DNA of 64,000 nt from contig CM034541.1 of the NCBI GenBank assembly GCA_020002185.1, positions 47,110,058 to 47,174,057 on the forward strand, given 5' to 3'. A program made the position numbers and the translations under genes. Position 1 is the first letter of the stretch; every line of letters starts with the position of its first letter. This stretch comes from Paraescarpia echinospica. Its lineage: Eukaryota > Annelida > Polychaeta > Sabellida > Siboglinidae. Below, piece after piece: positions 25,581-36,604 of this stretch. The notes under the pieces are model-generated. The model made no database searches. It saw only the letters and a list, made by a program, of their open reading frames with translations, and had not been told where the DNA came from.

Positions 25581-26270
25581 AGCACAAACGAAGATAGAAT
25601 CTGGTCGGTTTATACGACAAATGACAGGGAATATCTCCCGTATTTTTTTTCTCGAAAACCAAATTGCAGGATTTTATTTCTAAAAGCCTATAACGCTAGT
25701 CAGTCGGTGATAATACAGCAGTCAAAAAGGGTCTGCCATTTTAATTAAAACTTAATATTAATTAGAGCAAAGTACAAAATTGCCTGACTCGCCTTCGGCA
25801 TAGGCTTCAATGAACATATCAATAATGGCTTGTAGCCAGCCATAAGTTTTAATGCACAACTAATGCAATTCAATTACATCCCGTCTAATTATGTACGACA
25901 CCATTTACGCCAGGTGTTTCATTAGAAATCCTTCTGCACAAATTGTTGTTTCTGTTTTCTATATAACGGCTATAAAGTTTCCTCATTTGATGTGATATAA
26001 AAGAAGAGTTTGGATTAGATTATTAGTAAGTTTACCCAAATAAACAAATCAATATGAGCATGAAATTCCCCCTTTAGAGACACGCAATCTATTGTCACTG
26101 GTTATTAATGGAAGCTTTTGACATTTTCCTTCAGACCTACGTTCTGTGTTCATTCAAGCCTACGCGTGACTTAATTTATAACAAAAAACTATTGGATAGG
26201 GTTAAGCCTAAGGTCAATCATACAGGGAACCGTGGTAGGGAAAAAAGTGGTTCACTTAAACGAATTTGGC
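25578..26270. other. no recognisable gene
   Basis: AT-rich unique sequence; nothing recognised. Confidence 0.4.
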
Positions 26271-26311
26271 ACACACACACACACACACGAGCGCGCAAAC
26301 ACACACATAAA

Positions 26312-26389
<78 letters not shown>
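26271..26389. repeat. (CA)n microsatellite
   Basis: Imperfect CA to about 26320, then pure CA to 26389. Confidence 0.98.
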
Positions 26390-26839
26390 GTCAGTATATA
26401 GGCCTACGTCTCTTTCTTTCGACAAATATTCTTCACACGTCCGTGAAACGAAATCGCCCCCCGTACATACCTGTGAGTTGTGCGCTCATTGAATCCTACG
26501 ACAGTTGCGGTTGATCGGCCACTCTAGTCCAGTAACGTCTCAACAACGCCCACGGAGATACACGGCATGGTTGTGCAGCGCTGCATAAATCCGATCATAG
26601 TTGATCGTAGGAAATACTAAGGCGAATATTCGACTGCTCGCTCGCCGAAAGAGGAGGCTAGGGATGCTGGACCTGTGGTCAGGACGACTATGGTATTGAC
26701 ATAGCATAATCTGAACTGTTGTTAGCTTTGCAGGGCGGCAACAAAGATGGTCTAGTTGGGTAAGGGAGGCTACTTACAGTATGTTACCATCTTCCTGAGC
26801 TCTAAATAAGACGCGTTGACTATTTCGCGAAAGGACAAA
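26390..26839. other. no recognisable gene
   Basis: Unique sequence; nothing recognised. Confidence 0.4.
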
Positions 26840-27020
26840 TGGGCGACGGTTCGACGGTGCGACGGTGGGAAGGGGCGAGGTGCGACGAGGCGACTGTGCG
26901 ACACTGTGACGGGGCGACGAGGCGACGGGGCGACGGGGCGACGGGGCGACGGGGCGACGGGACAACGGGACAACGGGGCAACGGGACAACGGGACATCAA
27001 TGCAACGCGACAACAGACAG
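26840..27020. repeat. 8-bp CGACGGGG / CAACGGGA repeat
   Basis: Imperfect gcgacg words become a regular cgacgggg octamer and then caacggga variants. The open frames on both strands are artefacts. Confidence 0.95.
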
Positions 27021-27106
27021 TTTGCCTCCGGAAAAATAAGCATGAGCAACGGGCAACTGGCCTACATGACAAGGGGCGTACGGAGCAACAGGAAATTGGC
27101 ATAATA

Positions 27107-27222
27107 GTCCAGTAGAAATTGACGATGACCCGGACATTTTGGTTAAAAAGCCAATTTTTTTTTTAAGGTGACCAGTAGGGCTTCCTGAACTTCAAAAAAA
27201 AAAAAATCAACCCTGGGGAACT
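27107..27222 (+). repeat. left terminal inverted repeat of the 3.46-kb transposon
   Basis: Pairs with 30430-30562. Longest shared block: ccggacattttggttaaaaa followed by gccaattttt. Confidence 0.9.
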
Positions 27223-27559
27223 TTGTTTTACCCCAATCCTTGTTTTTGGGTGTTTCGGTCCAATTTCGAAGTAACACTTTTTGTTTGCGCTTGTCAATAA
27301 TATTTTTAACTGTTTCATTTATTGGTTAATACGTTTGTAATGATATGTATAGTTGTCTATTAAGCCACACATTAATGATGGAGTTTAATTAATCAATTAA
27401 GTAATTAACCAATTATTTAATTAATTAGTAATATATTTCTTATATAGCACTCCGTCCCAAAGTTATTCTGGGATTTAAATAATATCTTGAATATAACTAG
27501 GAGAGATCATAAATGTCCTATCTGTAGTCTTCTAATACATCGTTTGTTAAACATCATCA

Positions 27560-28710
27560 TCAGCATTTGGCAAGACCTTTCTTTGAGCAGTTGCAAGACA
27601 CACACAAATTATCTTGGCGCTTGCAAGAGCAACGGATCTCTTGTAGAAGACGTTCGGGTGCTGGTTCTTTGTCTGTGATGACGGGCACTACTAAGTGTGC
27701 GTCACAGTGGAAGCCATACTTCTTTCTGTCCAATACCGTCTTCAGATTAACCTAAGTAGAAACCTGTAGGTGCACTCTGAGTGAATGGAAGTAGCATGCT
27801 CGACTTGTCGGTGGCATTCTTTCAATGGCGACATACTTTGATGAAATTATGTGTATGCATCGTAGATCGTAGATACTTACATTTCAGTTGCTTTTGGTGT
27901 AAAGCGAAACCATGTACCGCTCCCCAGCTGTTGCAATGTCGGCGCTCGATGCAGTGTTACTGCCGAATATGGCAACGGATGTTCTCAGCTCTGTTGAAGA
28001 TCCTAGAAAGTTCATGTGTTTGACTTTGCCGATACCGTAGATAGCTGACGTTGTGTCACATCCAGACATAGCGTGGGCAAGCACTTACACATTTCCTTTC
28101 CGAGAGCATGTTGACCAGCGCTGATACTTATCAGTGTTTGCTTGGTTTGCATGTAAATAGTGGACTTGTCAGGCGCATGTTAAAGCAGGATTACAAGCAG
28201 ATCTGTATCATCACAACACACACACGTTCATGTGGGATTCTGCAACTTCTAGGGTACATTTCGCAATTGTAGTATCCGCATCTCCTTCCTCGTCAGCGTG
28301 ACGCACCTCGACACCTTATTTCAGCAGGTATGTAGAGAGGAGATTAATGAGTTGCTGTTTGTTGTGCTTGTTTGAAAGAAAACTACTGTTGTCTTAACGC
28401 ACTGGAGTGTTACGTCCAACCAACACATCAGCGGAAAGGATCTTGCCCAATTTACGTCGCTTCTGTTCGGGTTCCTTGGTGTGTTGCCTGAGATGATTTA
28501 GTAACACTTGTTGAGGCAGTGTAAGTCTTCCTACATTTTTCATGGACATAATGATCACCTGCATTATTTAATTGTTCAGCCAACCCATCACCTCGTTGTT
28601 TTGACACCGCCATCAAAGAATCTATCCCTTTCTTTCTAAGTTTAGCCATCAGGCCACCACCACCTTCTTGACAAATGACACGTTGCTCCATATCAGTGAC
28701 CCGTTCTTGA
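27560..28710 (-). pseudogene. broken gene with FEN1/PIN-like nuclease signature and Cys-rich ends
   Basis: Four pieces in order on the minus strand, in different frames. (1) 28452-28710: RVICQEGGGGLMAKLRKKGI, then a His/Cys segment HYVHEKCRKTYT, an N-terminal zinc-binding region. (2) about 28233-28310: VRHADEEGDADTTIAKCTLE, an acidic block like those binding metal in PIN domains. (3) 27884-28084: LAHAMSGCDTTSAIYGIGK, like the G-C-D...G-x-G-K region of FEN1/XPG-type nucleases. (4) 27560-27850: LPPTS-like MPPTSRACYFHSLRVHLQV, one stop, then PAPERLLQEIRC and a Cys-rich tail CSCKRQDNLCVSCNCSKKGL. I know this order from a family of long predicted proteins common in cnidarian, mollusc and lancelet genomes; I cannot name its transposase class. 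Stops and frameshifts make this copy dead. Confidence 0.75.
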
Positions 28711-29330
28711 AAAATATATATGACTATTTTCTAGACAATCCTCATGATATGACTATGTGTACTATAACTATGGGTAATATGTTCAACAACAGTTGCTAAC
28801 TTTACTTTATACAATTACTCAAACAGAGATTTCGGATTTAAAATGCTATCTTACTAACTATGAATTCTTCACCAAAATATCAACCAAGATCTACCGTTAC
28901 ACCTTGGCTACAAAATTATGAACAATGTCATGTTTGGATTTCCATACCGCACATTTTCAAATCGCTCAAGCATAAATGTATAAGAATCCGTAACAGTCAT
29001 TACAGAATTTATTATAACTTTTCTAACAATCTGTGCGCAAGTAATTAAAGGAAATAAAAATAAGGCATTAGCTAAAATCCTTTTTCCATGTGTACACAAA
29101 GTTTAACATTGTATGTAACATTTGACAACATTAAACAAATACAGAAAAATACATTTGTACCAAACATCGTTATATATAATGACCATATTTTAATTTTTGT
29201 GGCGAATAAATAATTACTACAAAAATAAAAACTATTTACAAACAGTGTATTATAGTATAAAATGATTTTGTTTATATTACTTCGTGAAAACATAAACAAA
29301 AAAAGTGTAAAGAAAATCAAAAGTTTGTTT
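28711..29330. other. transposon interior, AT-rich, no recognisable gene
   Basis: Probably the non-coding part of the 3.46-kb transposon, or a SINE body next to the tRNA-like segment. No domain seen. Confidence 0.35.
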
Positions 29331-29413
29331 GCTGTCAGGATTGAACCGGCGTCACCCGATTGTAAAATAAATGACAAATAACCAACGCGCCTACCCACTG
29401 AGCTAGCGGGACC
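29331..29413 (-). mobile_element. tRNA-like segment, probable SINE head
   Basis: On the minus strand: ggtcccgctagctcagtggg (A-box-like) and, about 60 bases on, gccggttcaatcctgac (B-box-like), i.e. a pol III promoter pair at tRNA spacing. The T-stem and acceptor ends do not pair properly, so a working tRNA gene is unlikely; a tRNA-derived SINE head nested in the transposon is more likely. Confidence 0.5.
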
Positions 29414-30429
29414 AACGGAAATTCTCTGACTGATTTAAGTTGTTATGATCAATTGTACAACTCCTTCATATATCGATATTCTAGTGATATTATGAGATTA
29501 TACACGTTACTTGTAGCTGGATACAATATATGTTTGCTATGTATGTTTATTGGTGTAGATTATCTCCCGTTGGTTGCATTCGATATAATTATTCGGAAAA
29601 CGAGCCCAAGCTCGGCGAAACCTAGTCGACTTGTAGGCCCATTCGCATACGTTGTTTTGAATAAAATTCGATTCATGTGGAACCGTAAGATAACTGCTTG
29701 TTCCTCTATGATGACTAGTGTTTGTATTACGTCGGAATATTGCACAATAACTCGTTCTGACGTTCGTTTCGACCCAAAAGCTATACTTGTAAACATGCTC
29801 TGAATGCATGGAAAGGGTCGGCCTGATGCGAGTTTGAGTCATAAGTGACGTCACATCTCGGCATCCCGAAAAGCGCGCCAAAAATATGCATATTCGAAAA
29901 TGTCCGGATGCACACCATAAAATGTGGAATTTATAATTCATTGAATTTTTTTGATTTTTTTGGCTTGGTGGACGTGGAAATAGATAGCAGGATGTAATAT
30001 AACATGAATTCAAGCAATAGATGTTTTTATTCCCTTTAATACAATAGTTGTTATTTATTTATAATATATATCCATTGCATAAAGTGTCTTGAGGGGGTTT
30101 TCGAAAACGGTTTGTTCTATTAAGTACTAGAAATTTTGGTCCAATTAATATATATGCGATATTATCGCTCGTGTTTGGATTTTAAAACATTGGCTTTCGA
30201 TACACAATGGTAAGATCTAATCTTGTGGCAAACACTTGATTTCTTATATCAGCGAGTTAACGGATACATAAAATACAAATCAACACACATTATCTAACCG
30301 TTAACTTGCTGGCCAGTGGAAGTCAGTGCGCCGCCAAAACTCATTTGCATCTATGTATGGACAGCCAATAAAAAGAAAATGTTACAGAAAGCGACTGATA
30401 GGTACGAATATTGTTCATGAAAAAAATCG
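29414..30429. other. transposon interior, unassigned
   Basis: Overlapping open frames occur on both strands at 29453-30013 (up to 158 codons, minus) without recognisable domains. Confidence 0.35.
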
Positions 30430-30562
30430 AGGTTCCCCAGGGTTGATTCTGGTTGGTTTTTTTCTGGAAGTTCAGGACATACTACCGGTCATCTTAAAAG
30501 AAAAATTGGCTTTTTAACCAAAATGTCCGGATTTGGTTAAAATGTGCTGATTTCTACTGGAC
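30430..30562 (-). repeat. right terminal inverted repeat of the 3.46-kb transposon
   Basis: Reverse complement of the left arm at 27107-27222, slightly longer because of small insertions near gttggtttttttctgg. Confidence 0.9.
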
Positions 30563-32290
30563 TATAAGGTTCAAGTGGCTGAGGCCCGTACGAGGATACG
30601 GGCAACGGATCTATATGATTAAGCTGAATGGAACTAGACTGGAAATACACACTGACATCATACAGACGTGAATGCCAAGAGACACATTTGATTACACAGG
30701 TGAACGCCCGAATAACCGCAACTCTGATCCAAACACAAATAGCTTCTAGTCTAGACGTCGCATGATATTTAACACATCACGAACTATTAAGCCGTATTAA
30801 GACCTAACGGAATATACCGAGACACGTGTCTAATGTCACAACATATGCGGCTTCTCCTGAGAAATGTATCAAAGCATGTATCTGGTCACAATTCATCTAT
30901 GTAAGAATCTATACCAATCAATAATACTAAAACTCCATGATATTCTTCGTCACCGTGTTCCTATATTAAAAGCGCTGAACAAGTTTTCTTGCAATGACTT
31001 GTCGTCAGTCACGCATAAATGTTGTTTACCAAAACTGTGACGTGTTCACTCGTCTTTGGAAAAGTTGTCACCGTACCCTCTGCAACTCCACATCCGTGTA
31101 TCCAAATTAATTAAATGTGAGCATTAATGTTTGTTTTTGTGGCGAGCGTCAATGGCGGGTGGAAATCTAAATTTTATGAGATGACTAATGCGTATTGTGT
31201 TGACTGTGAAAGGTGTGTGCAATTGGCGAGCAGACATATGGTTTTCTGCTCCCTCCTAGTAATAGGCGGCGCGGCAGTGCCCAAAGCACCCCCGCCCGGC
31301 CTTCGGATGTCATTATTTCAACCGAGACAGCGGAGAGAAGCTGGAGAAGGTAAATTGACAGCAGCGGCGCGACGTAAAAAATTTAATTTTCAACAACAAT
31401 GTCCCTCCCTGTGTCCGGATGTCATGAATTCAGTGGTGCTGAAGTTCCGGTAGCCCCCCCCCCCAATATGAATTTCGTTCCCGCGCCACTGCTTGAGGGT
31501 AGATGGTATTGGCTGTGAAACGATGCATTTAAAACCTTTTTAAAAATTTAATGGGAGGATGTTTCAGACAGTTTGTTTACGACGACACACGTGGGCGCAA
31601 CAATATATTACTATTTTGTCAAACATTGACAGCCATTTAATATGTAGGCGTTTTTAAAATAGTTGCAAATATGCGATTTTTACTGATCATGTTCAATATA
31701 TAAATGACATGATGGCAGTTGCTGTGACCAGGTTTCAGAATGTTTCATGGTCGGTGATTTGATGAATTCATATAATCAGACAACACGTCAACACGGGCCA
31801 CCGATGGAAGCTCAAGTGTGGTTTGTTCCTGCAGGCGCCAACAGTTATAACGTTACACCGCACCACATTACACGCGTCAAAGACCCGCTATACTCGCTAT
31901 CTTCATCGCTCCGTCGACCCCCTGCGGGGTACAAAACATACCAAATCCCACCCGAGTCTGACTTTGGAAGCCCGCGAATGATACACCTGTGACGCCGTAG
32001 AAATGGTGATCATTAAGTGACGCTGTGACGTCACAGTTGACCGAGCACGACGGCAAGGCGTTTTCTGTCTGCGGTCGAGACCGGAGCGTCTGTTTCTAAG
32101 AGTTAACATTGACGACAAAAAGCTTTGTGATTGCGGGGAGAACTATGATCTTATGGTATTGTCAGTTGCGTTAAGGTTCATAGATCACTGTCAGCCTTCA
32201 ATCACATTGCCAAAATAACCGTATTCAAACGTCGCACGCCGCATTGCCTTTCTGACCTAAAACGGCGAGTGTCAACTTACTGTGATGAAT
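30563..32290. other. no recognisable gene
   Basis: Frames at 31127-31453 and 31747-31992 (plus) have no domain I recognise. A C-homopolymer of ten lies at about 31454-31463. Confidence 0.4.
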
Positions 32291-32320
32291 ATTTAACAAG
32301 ATTTAACAAGATTTAACAAG
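32291..32320 (-). repeat. LINE 3' terminal tail, 3 x 10 bp
   Basis: Three perfect tandem copies of atttaacaag (plus strand). Confidence 0.9.
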
Positions 32321-32399
32321 ATTGCCATCCAGAGAATTAACTCTAGATGGCAGGTGGACAAGGAAGCCGTTTGGCTTATCGAGAGTCCAACCCTTTTAT

Positions 32400-33483
32400 C
32401 TACATATATCCAGCCCTTCTGAGGTATGTGTCGATTTTATTTTTAAACATATTCACATTACTAGCACCCACACAATCATCGAATAATCTGTTCCATTCAT
32501 TCACAGTCCTTTGTTAAAATGAGAACTTTCTTACGTCTAATCTACACTGCTCCTTTACTAATGTAACTTCATGTCCTCTAGTCTTTCTATCTTTCTTAAC
32601 TGAAAAAAACATATTTCTATCAATATTTTCATAACCATTCAAAATTTTAAACACTTCTACCTGATCTCCTCTCAATCTCCTGGTCTCTAGTGTTGTTAAA
32701 CCACATTCTTTTAGGCGTTTTTTTATAACTAAGATCCCTCAGTTTTGGTATCATTTTAGTCGCTCTCCTCTGTACTCTTTCTAGCATATCTACGTCCTTC
32801 TTGCGGTATGGCCTCTACGCTTGTATACAATATTCTAAATGAGGCCTAACTATTGTTTTGTACAGCAGTATTATTAGTTCTTTTTCTTTATATGCTATAT
32901 TTCGCCTAATCAATCCAAGGATTTGATTTCCTTTTGAAGCTGCAATTCCACACTGCTCTGATACCTTCATGTCAGCACTAATTGTCAGCCCTAAGTCTTT
33001 TTCTTTTACAGTAGTACTTAGTACAGTTCCCCATTGTATATTATACATATTCGTACCCATGTCCTGTGTGAAGGCATTTACGTTTCCCAAAATTGAACAA
33101 CATTTGCCACTTTTCAGACCATTTGATCAACCTGTCAAGATCATCTTGTAAATGCTGTCTATCTCCATCACTTTTAATCCTTCTAAACACGTTTGTATCA
33201 TCTGCAAATTTTAACACCTTGCTAACTATATCATCGTCCAAATCGTGTATATATATTAAGAATAATATAGGTCCCAGTACTGATCCCTGTGGAACCCCAC
33301 TCAAAACTGATTTCCAGTTTGAAGCCGCCCCATCAACAACTACCCGTTGTCTTCTGTCAATCAGCCATTTTTCTATCCAGTTAATTATACCATTTCCTAT
33401 GCCATGGGCCTTTAGGTTAAGCAGTAATCTTTGATGTGGCACTTTGCCAGTTTCAGGCTTCTCTGCGAGTCCCCCCTGCGAAT
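32400..33483 (-). pseudogene. CR1 reverse transcriptase, C-terminal half
   Basis: Reading the minus strand: [49 protein letters not shown], the catalytic KFADDTNVF (F-A-D-D active site), then in other frames EKDLGLTISADMKVSEQC, LLYKTIVRPHLEYC, DMLERVQRRATKMI, and the end KIDTYLRRAGYM with stop at 32400-32402. The frame breaks near 33045-33090 and again near 32700. The first catalytic Asp block and the endonuclease are absent, so no active enzyme can be made. Confidence 0.92.
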
Positions 33484-34089
33484 TTAGTTTAAATAGATGC
33501 AACCTGTCCCACTGTCAACAGATCGCAGCAGATTCTCTGAGAATACTGCTTCCCCCTTTCCACTTAGATGGAGGCCATCTCTCATGTACATATCTTCTCT
33601 CTCAACAAAGTACCCCCATAAATCTATGAATCCCACGCCCTCTTCTTCACACATCTGCTCAACTAGTGCGTTGATCGCCATCCTCTTACAGTTTCTGTAG
33701 GTCCCCCCCCTTCCTTCAACCTGTTCCACTCTTGTCTTCTTTAGCTTCCTCACTAGATGTCTGTACTTCTGAACTATCCCAGTTGTTCCCTCCTTGTTTG
33801 CATTGTTTGTCCCTACGTGTACTAGTATAGACCCTCCCTTGCCATGCCCCAATACCATCTCTACCCTTTCGGTCACATACTCTATCCTAGCCCCCGGTAG
33901 ACATACAACAACGTCCTTCCCCTCGCATATAGTCTTGTCTGTTTTTCTCAGAAATGAATCTCCCATAAACACTCTCTCTGTTCTCTTTGCCCCCTCAATC
34001 ACTGCCTCGGAGTAGCTCCTCCGGTTTGCATATGTCTGGTTGTTGTCTTTTCCTCTTGCCGTCTTCTCTCCTGTCGCATTCTCTTCCAT
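33484..34089 (-). pseudogene. CR1 ORF1 SGNH-type esterase domain
   Basis: A 201-codon open stretch with the SGNH hydrolase blocks: RVFMGDSFLRKTD (block I, catalytic Ser), SILVHVGTNNAN (block III Gly-x-Asn) and MRDGLHLSGKG (block V Asp-x-x-His). A PGARIEYV segment provides the block II glycine. Such lipid-ester-hydrolase domains occur in ORF1 of CR1-type LINEs; their role in transposition is not settled. All catalytic blocks look preserved, although the element is deleted elsewhere. The frame continues upstream into the charged linker. Confidence 0.88.
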
Positions 34090-34835
34090 TCCCTTCTTTC
34101 CTGTCGCGTTGTCTCATGTCCCCTTTCCTCCTGTCATCTTCTCTTCTAGCACATTTACTCTCACTTCCTTTCGTCCCTTCTTCTTTCCTCCCATCACATT
34201 TTCTTCTCTCCTCTCCCGTCCCTTTTCCCCGGCTACCTCCTTCACTACGGTCACTTTCTCCCCAGTCACCTTCACGCCTGTCATGTTTTCTGTTTTTTGC
34301 TGAACACTCTGTCTTCTTCCATCACTGCCTCTGTGGTATCTACCTCTTCACCACCTGTATCGCTGTCTTGTCTCTCCTCGTTCTCTACAGTCTGACTACA
34401 TGTTGATCTATCCCCACTGACCCGTTTTCTTTTCCTCTGCCGAACACTTTTCCTCCGTCCCTCTCTCTTCTCAATTTCTTGTTCCTTCACACCGGTCACC
34501 TTCCCTCCTCTTAATCTCCTTTCTTCAGTCTCCGTTTCACAACTCTGCTCCTGCTGTGTTGTAGAATTCTCAACTCTCTCCGCGTCATCCCTCTCTGCTC
34601 CATCTATTTATATGTTGAGTCTCACCTCCATCTCCTTCACTATATCCGTCAACTTACACACCTCCTTCATCAGACATTCCACCCTCAAACACCCCATACA
34701 CCGAAAGGTGAATCCGTCATCTTTGGTCTCTGCCCATGATTTTGGACAACCAGACAACGCAAAATCCACCCAACTCTGGCAGTCATTGCAAACTAAGTGT
34801 CGTTTTGCCCTGAATTGCCGCTTGCAAGGTGCCAT
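34090..34835 (-). pseudogene. CR1 ORF1 N-terminal zinc-binding domain and charged linker
   Basis: Starts at 34835 (MAPCKRQFRAKRHL) and reads VCNDCQSWVDFALSGC, then FRCMGCLRVECLMKEVC: Cys pairs spaced like a PHD-type or related zinc module. A stop at 34608-34610 ends that frame. The following linker (34100-34600) is very rich in Glu, Lys and Arg with repeated TGxK/GEK words; it makes the plus strand pyrimidine-rich. The stop suggests decay. Confidence 0.8.
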
Positions 34836-35008
34836 ATCAGAATTTATTTATGTTCAAAATAGTTGTTATATAGTCTTTGAAAAGACTTTCCTGTGTACAG
34901 TTTACACCAGATTGTTTAGGTTATAGTTAGTTATATTTGTTAACACACAGTGACACACCGTGCCTTACCTAGTTACGATGTCGATGACAATGTATTCAAG
35001 TTAGGCTT

Positions 35009-36290
35009 CAAGTTAGGCTTAGATACAAGGATACAGATTACTCACTTTCATATAAGGCGCTAAAATGAATACACTGCTTCGGGATCCGCATGTCTTTCCA
35101 ATAGGTTGTATACACGAGTGAATGTTGAACCATAAAGCCAAATATCGCAAGCTACTGTTAGATTAAAGCCTACCATTGTGAACGTAGAATACCAGACCAC
35201 AGGTGTATTAAAATATAAATACAGGCTGTGCATAACAGTGCCTATATCCTGCACACAACCTTGTCACAATTAATATAATAAACACCTTCTATTGTTGGAT
35301 CACAAAAATAACCAAATACCAGACCTTACAAACCTGCTAACGAATCAGCATAATACAATGGAATAGATCAGGTAACAATAATTGTTGCCTGATAACGCAA
35401 ACAATATACAGCTACGATCGTGTTAAGGTTAACGGTTCAGCAAACGCTTGCCGTAAATGCTTCATAAAGATGCAGATCAATAAACGTACCTAATAATCAA
35501 CTTACTAATGTAGCTAATTCTGTGTAATAGGGTTTAATATTGGTGCAATCTCAACTATACTGAGACTAGAACGAGAACAATTGTTTGTGTAATAATCAGA
35601 ATATTACTTACGTCACGTTGATTTGTGACGTTTGGGGGACATCATTACAATACTCCGTAACGCTGACTTGTACACTAAAAAAATACGTTCGTTTTGAGAA
35701 AGACCCTCCGCCACTATGCCCCCACCGTTTTAATTTGTATTCGCTACATGTCTGTATACCACACCGTGGTAAACGGACCCTTGGTCCATTCACCACGGGG
35801 TCCATTTACCATCTCACACCGGGTGCTCGCGCAAGACTGTCATTGGGAAGCACCGAGGTTTTACGGTTTTTAAGCTTGCAGGGGAAATTTCGTTCACCCC
35901 TTTTTGTATGTTGTCAAAAAGAAAAATTAAAAGTCACTGGTCTTTTTTGTATAGTGTCCGTGCTAGGGAAATAAAAGATCCTACTAGGGAAATAAAAGAT
36001 CCTATTCGGTTCAGTGAATCATAAAATCAATGGTCTCGAAATTCTCGATCGACAAACAAATTCAACCCGGGCATTACCTCGACCTGTTCAGGCCTTTCTC
36101 TTGACGTCTCTCTGGATCCTTCCTCTATAATATGTGTTGTATAATATGTTTTCCACCAACGAATCCTGGAGTGGCCGTGTCGACCTGTCACGTCGATCTG
36201 TCACGTCGACTTGTCAGGTCGATGTGATTGGGTCGACGTTTGTCAACCCGAGGTGCTGGACGACGAAGCGACGTTTCAAAAAAAGGTAAG
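35009..36290. other. no recognisable gene
   Basis: Starts with a 12-bp direct duplication (caagttaggctt) at the LINE 5' junction, 34997-35020. A tandem pair of about 21 bp (actagggaaataaaagatcct) lies at 35962-36004, and gtcacgtcga/gtcgacctgt words recur at 36175-36240. A 129-codon frame at 35585-35974 has no known domain. Confidence 0.4.
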
Positions 36291-36604
36291 TTCTTATATA
36301 TCGCAGTATCCTGTCCTCAGGCCTGCTCAAAGCGCTTTACAGTTTACTCCCTGGCAGACCTGTTCAATCGAACACAATCTCGACGTCTCTGGGAAGCATC
36401 CAGCCACACTACAATTAATGCGCGAAGACTATTCATACACACATATCCTCCACTGTCTATAGCCAGGTACTCATTCGTACAGCTGAGTGAACTGGAGCAA
36501 CGTATAGTGAACGAACTTGCCCAAGGTTCGACACCGCCGCACAGGATTCGAACCCGGGTTCTCTCGGTTGAGAGTCCGAAGCTCTAGCCACTGCACCACG
36601 ACGC
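36291..36604 (-). mobile_element. tRNA/CORE-type SINE, copy B (best preserved)
   Basis: Minus strand in order: tRNA-like head with A box ggtgcagtggctagagc and B box cgggttcgaatcctg (36541-36604); a centre with aaccttgggcaagttcgttc and cagctgtacgaatgagtacc (36455-36540); a third segment with atgcttcccagagacgtc; and a tail with aaagcgctttgagcaggcct then gatactgcgatatataag at 36291-36345. The centre resembles MIR/CORE SINEs; the tail resembles LINE tails with gcgctttgag. Copies A (7692-7970), C (45281-45505) and D (42525-42690) match it. Confidence 0.85.

Larger units (their letters stand above)
27107..30562. mobile_element. 3.46-kb DNA transposon with about 120-bp terminal inverted repeats
   Basis: The left end (27107-27222: gtccagtagaaatt..., ccggacattttggttaaaaa, gccaattttt, tcctgaacttc, caaccctggggaac) is repeated inverted at 30430-30562. 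The outer 12 bases including atagtccagtag match exactly and a TA lies outside both ends, so a TA duplication is likely though a longer one is possible. The arms have diverged by substitutions and small indels, so the insertion is old. The interior carries a broken minus-strand gene (27560-28710) and a tRNA-like segment (29331-29413). Superfamily not recognised. Confidence 0.88.
32291..35008 (-). mobile_element. CR1-type LINE, minus strand, internally deleted
   Basis: Has both ends: a 5' end at 35008 shared with 1-277, and a 3' end with three perfect copies of the 10-mer cttgttaaat (minus strand; 32291-32320), a typical CR1-style short tandem tail. Between lie ORF1 (zinc-binding N-terminus, charged middle, SGNH esterase) and the back half of the ORF2 reverse transcriptase. 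The endonuclease and front of the polymerase are missing: ORF1 runs directly into the palm domain near 33430-33480. Total 2.7 kb; intact CR1 elements with two ORFs are usually 4-6 kb. Confidence 0.92.

Noticed and set aside
36541..36604. A functional tRNA gene
   Set aside because: A and B boxes are good, but the sequence continues into a SINE body found at three other places, and the acceptor stem is not complete.
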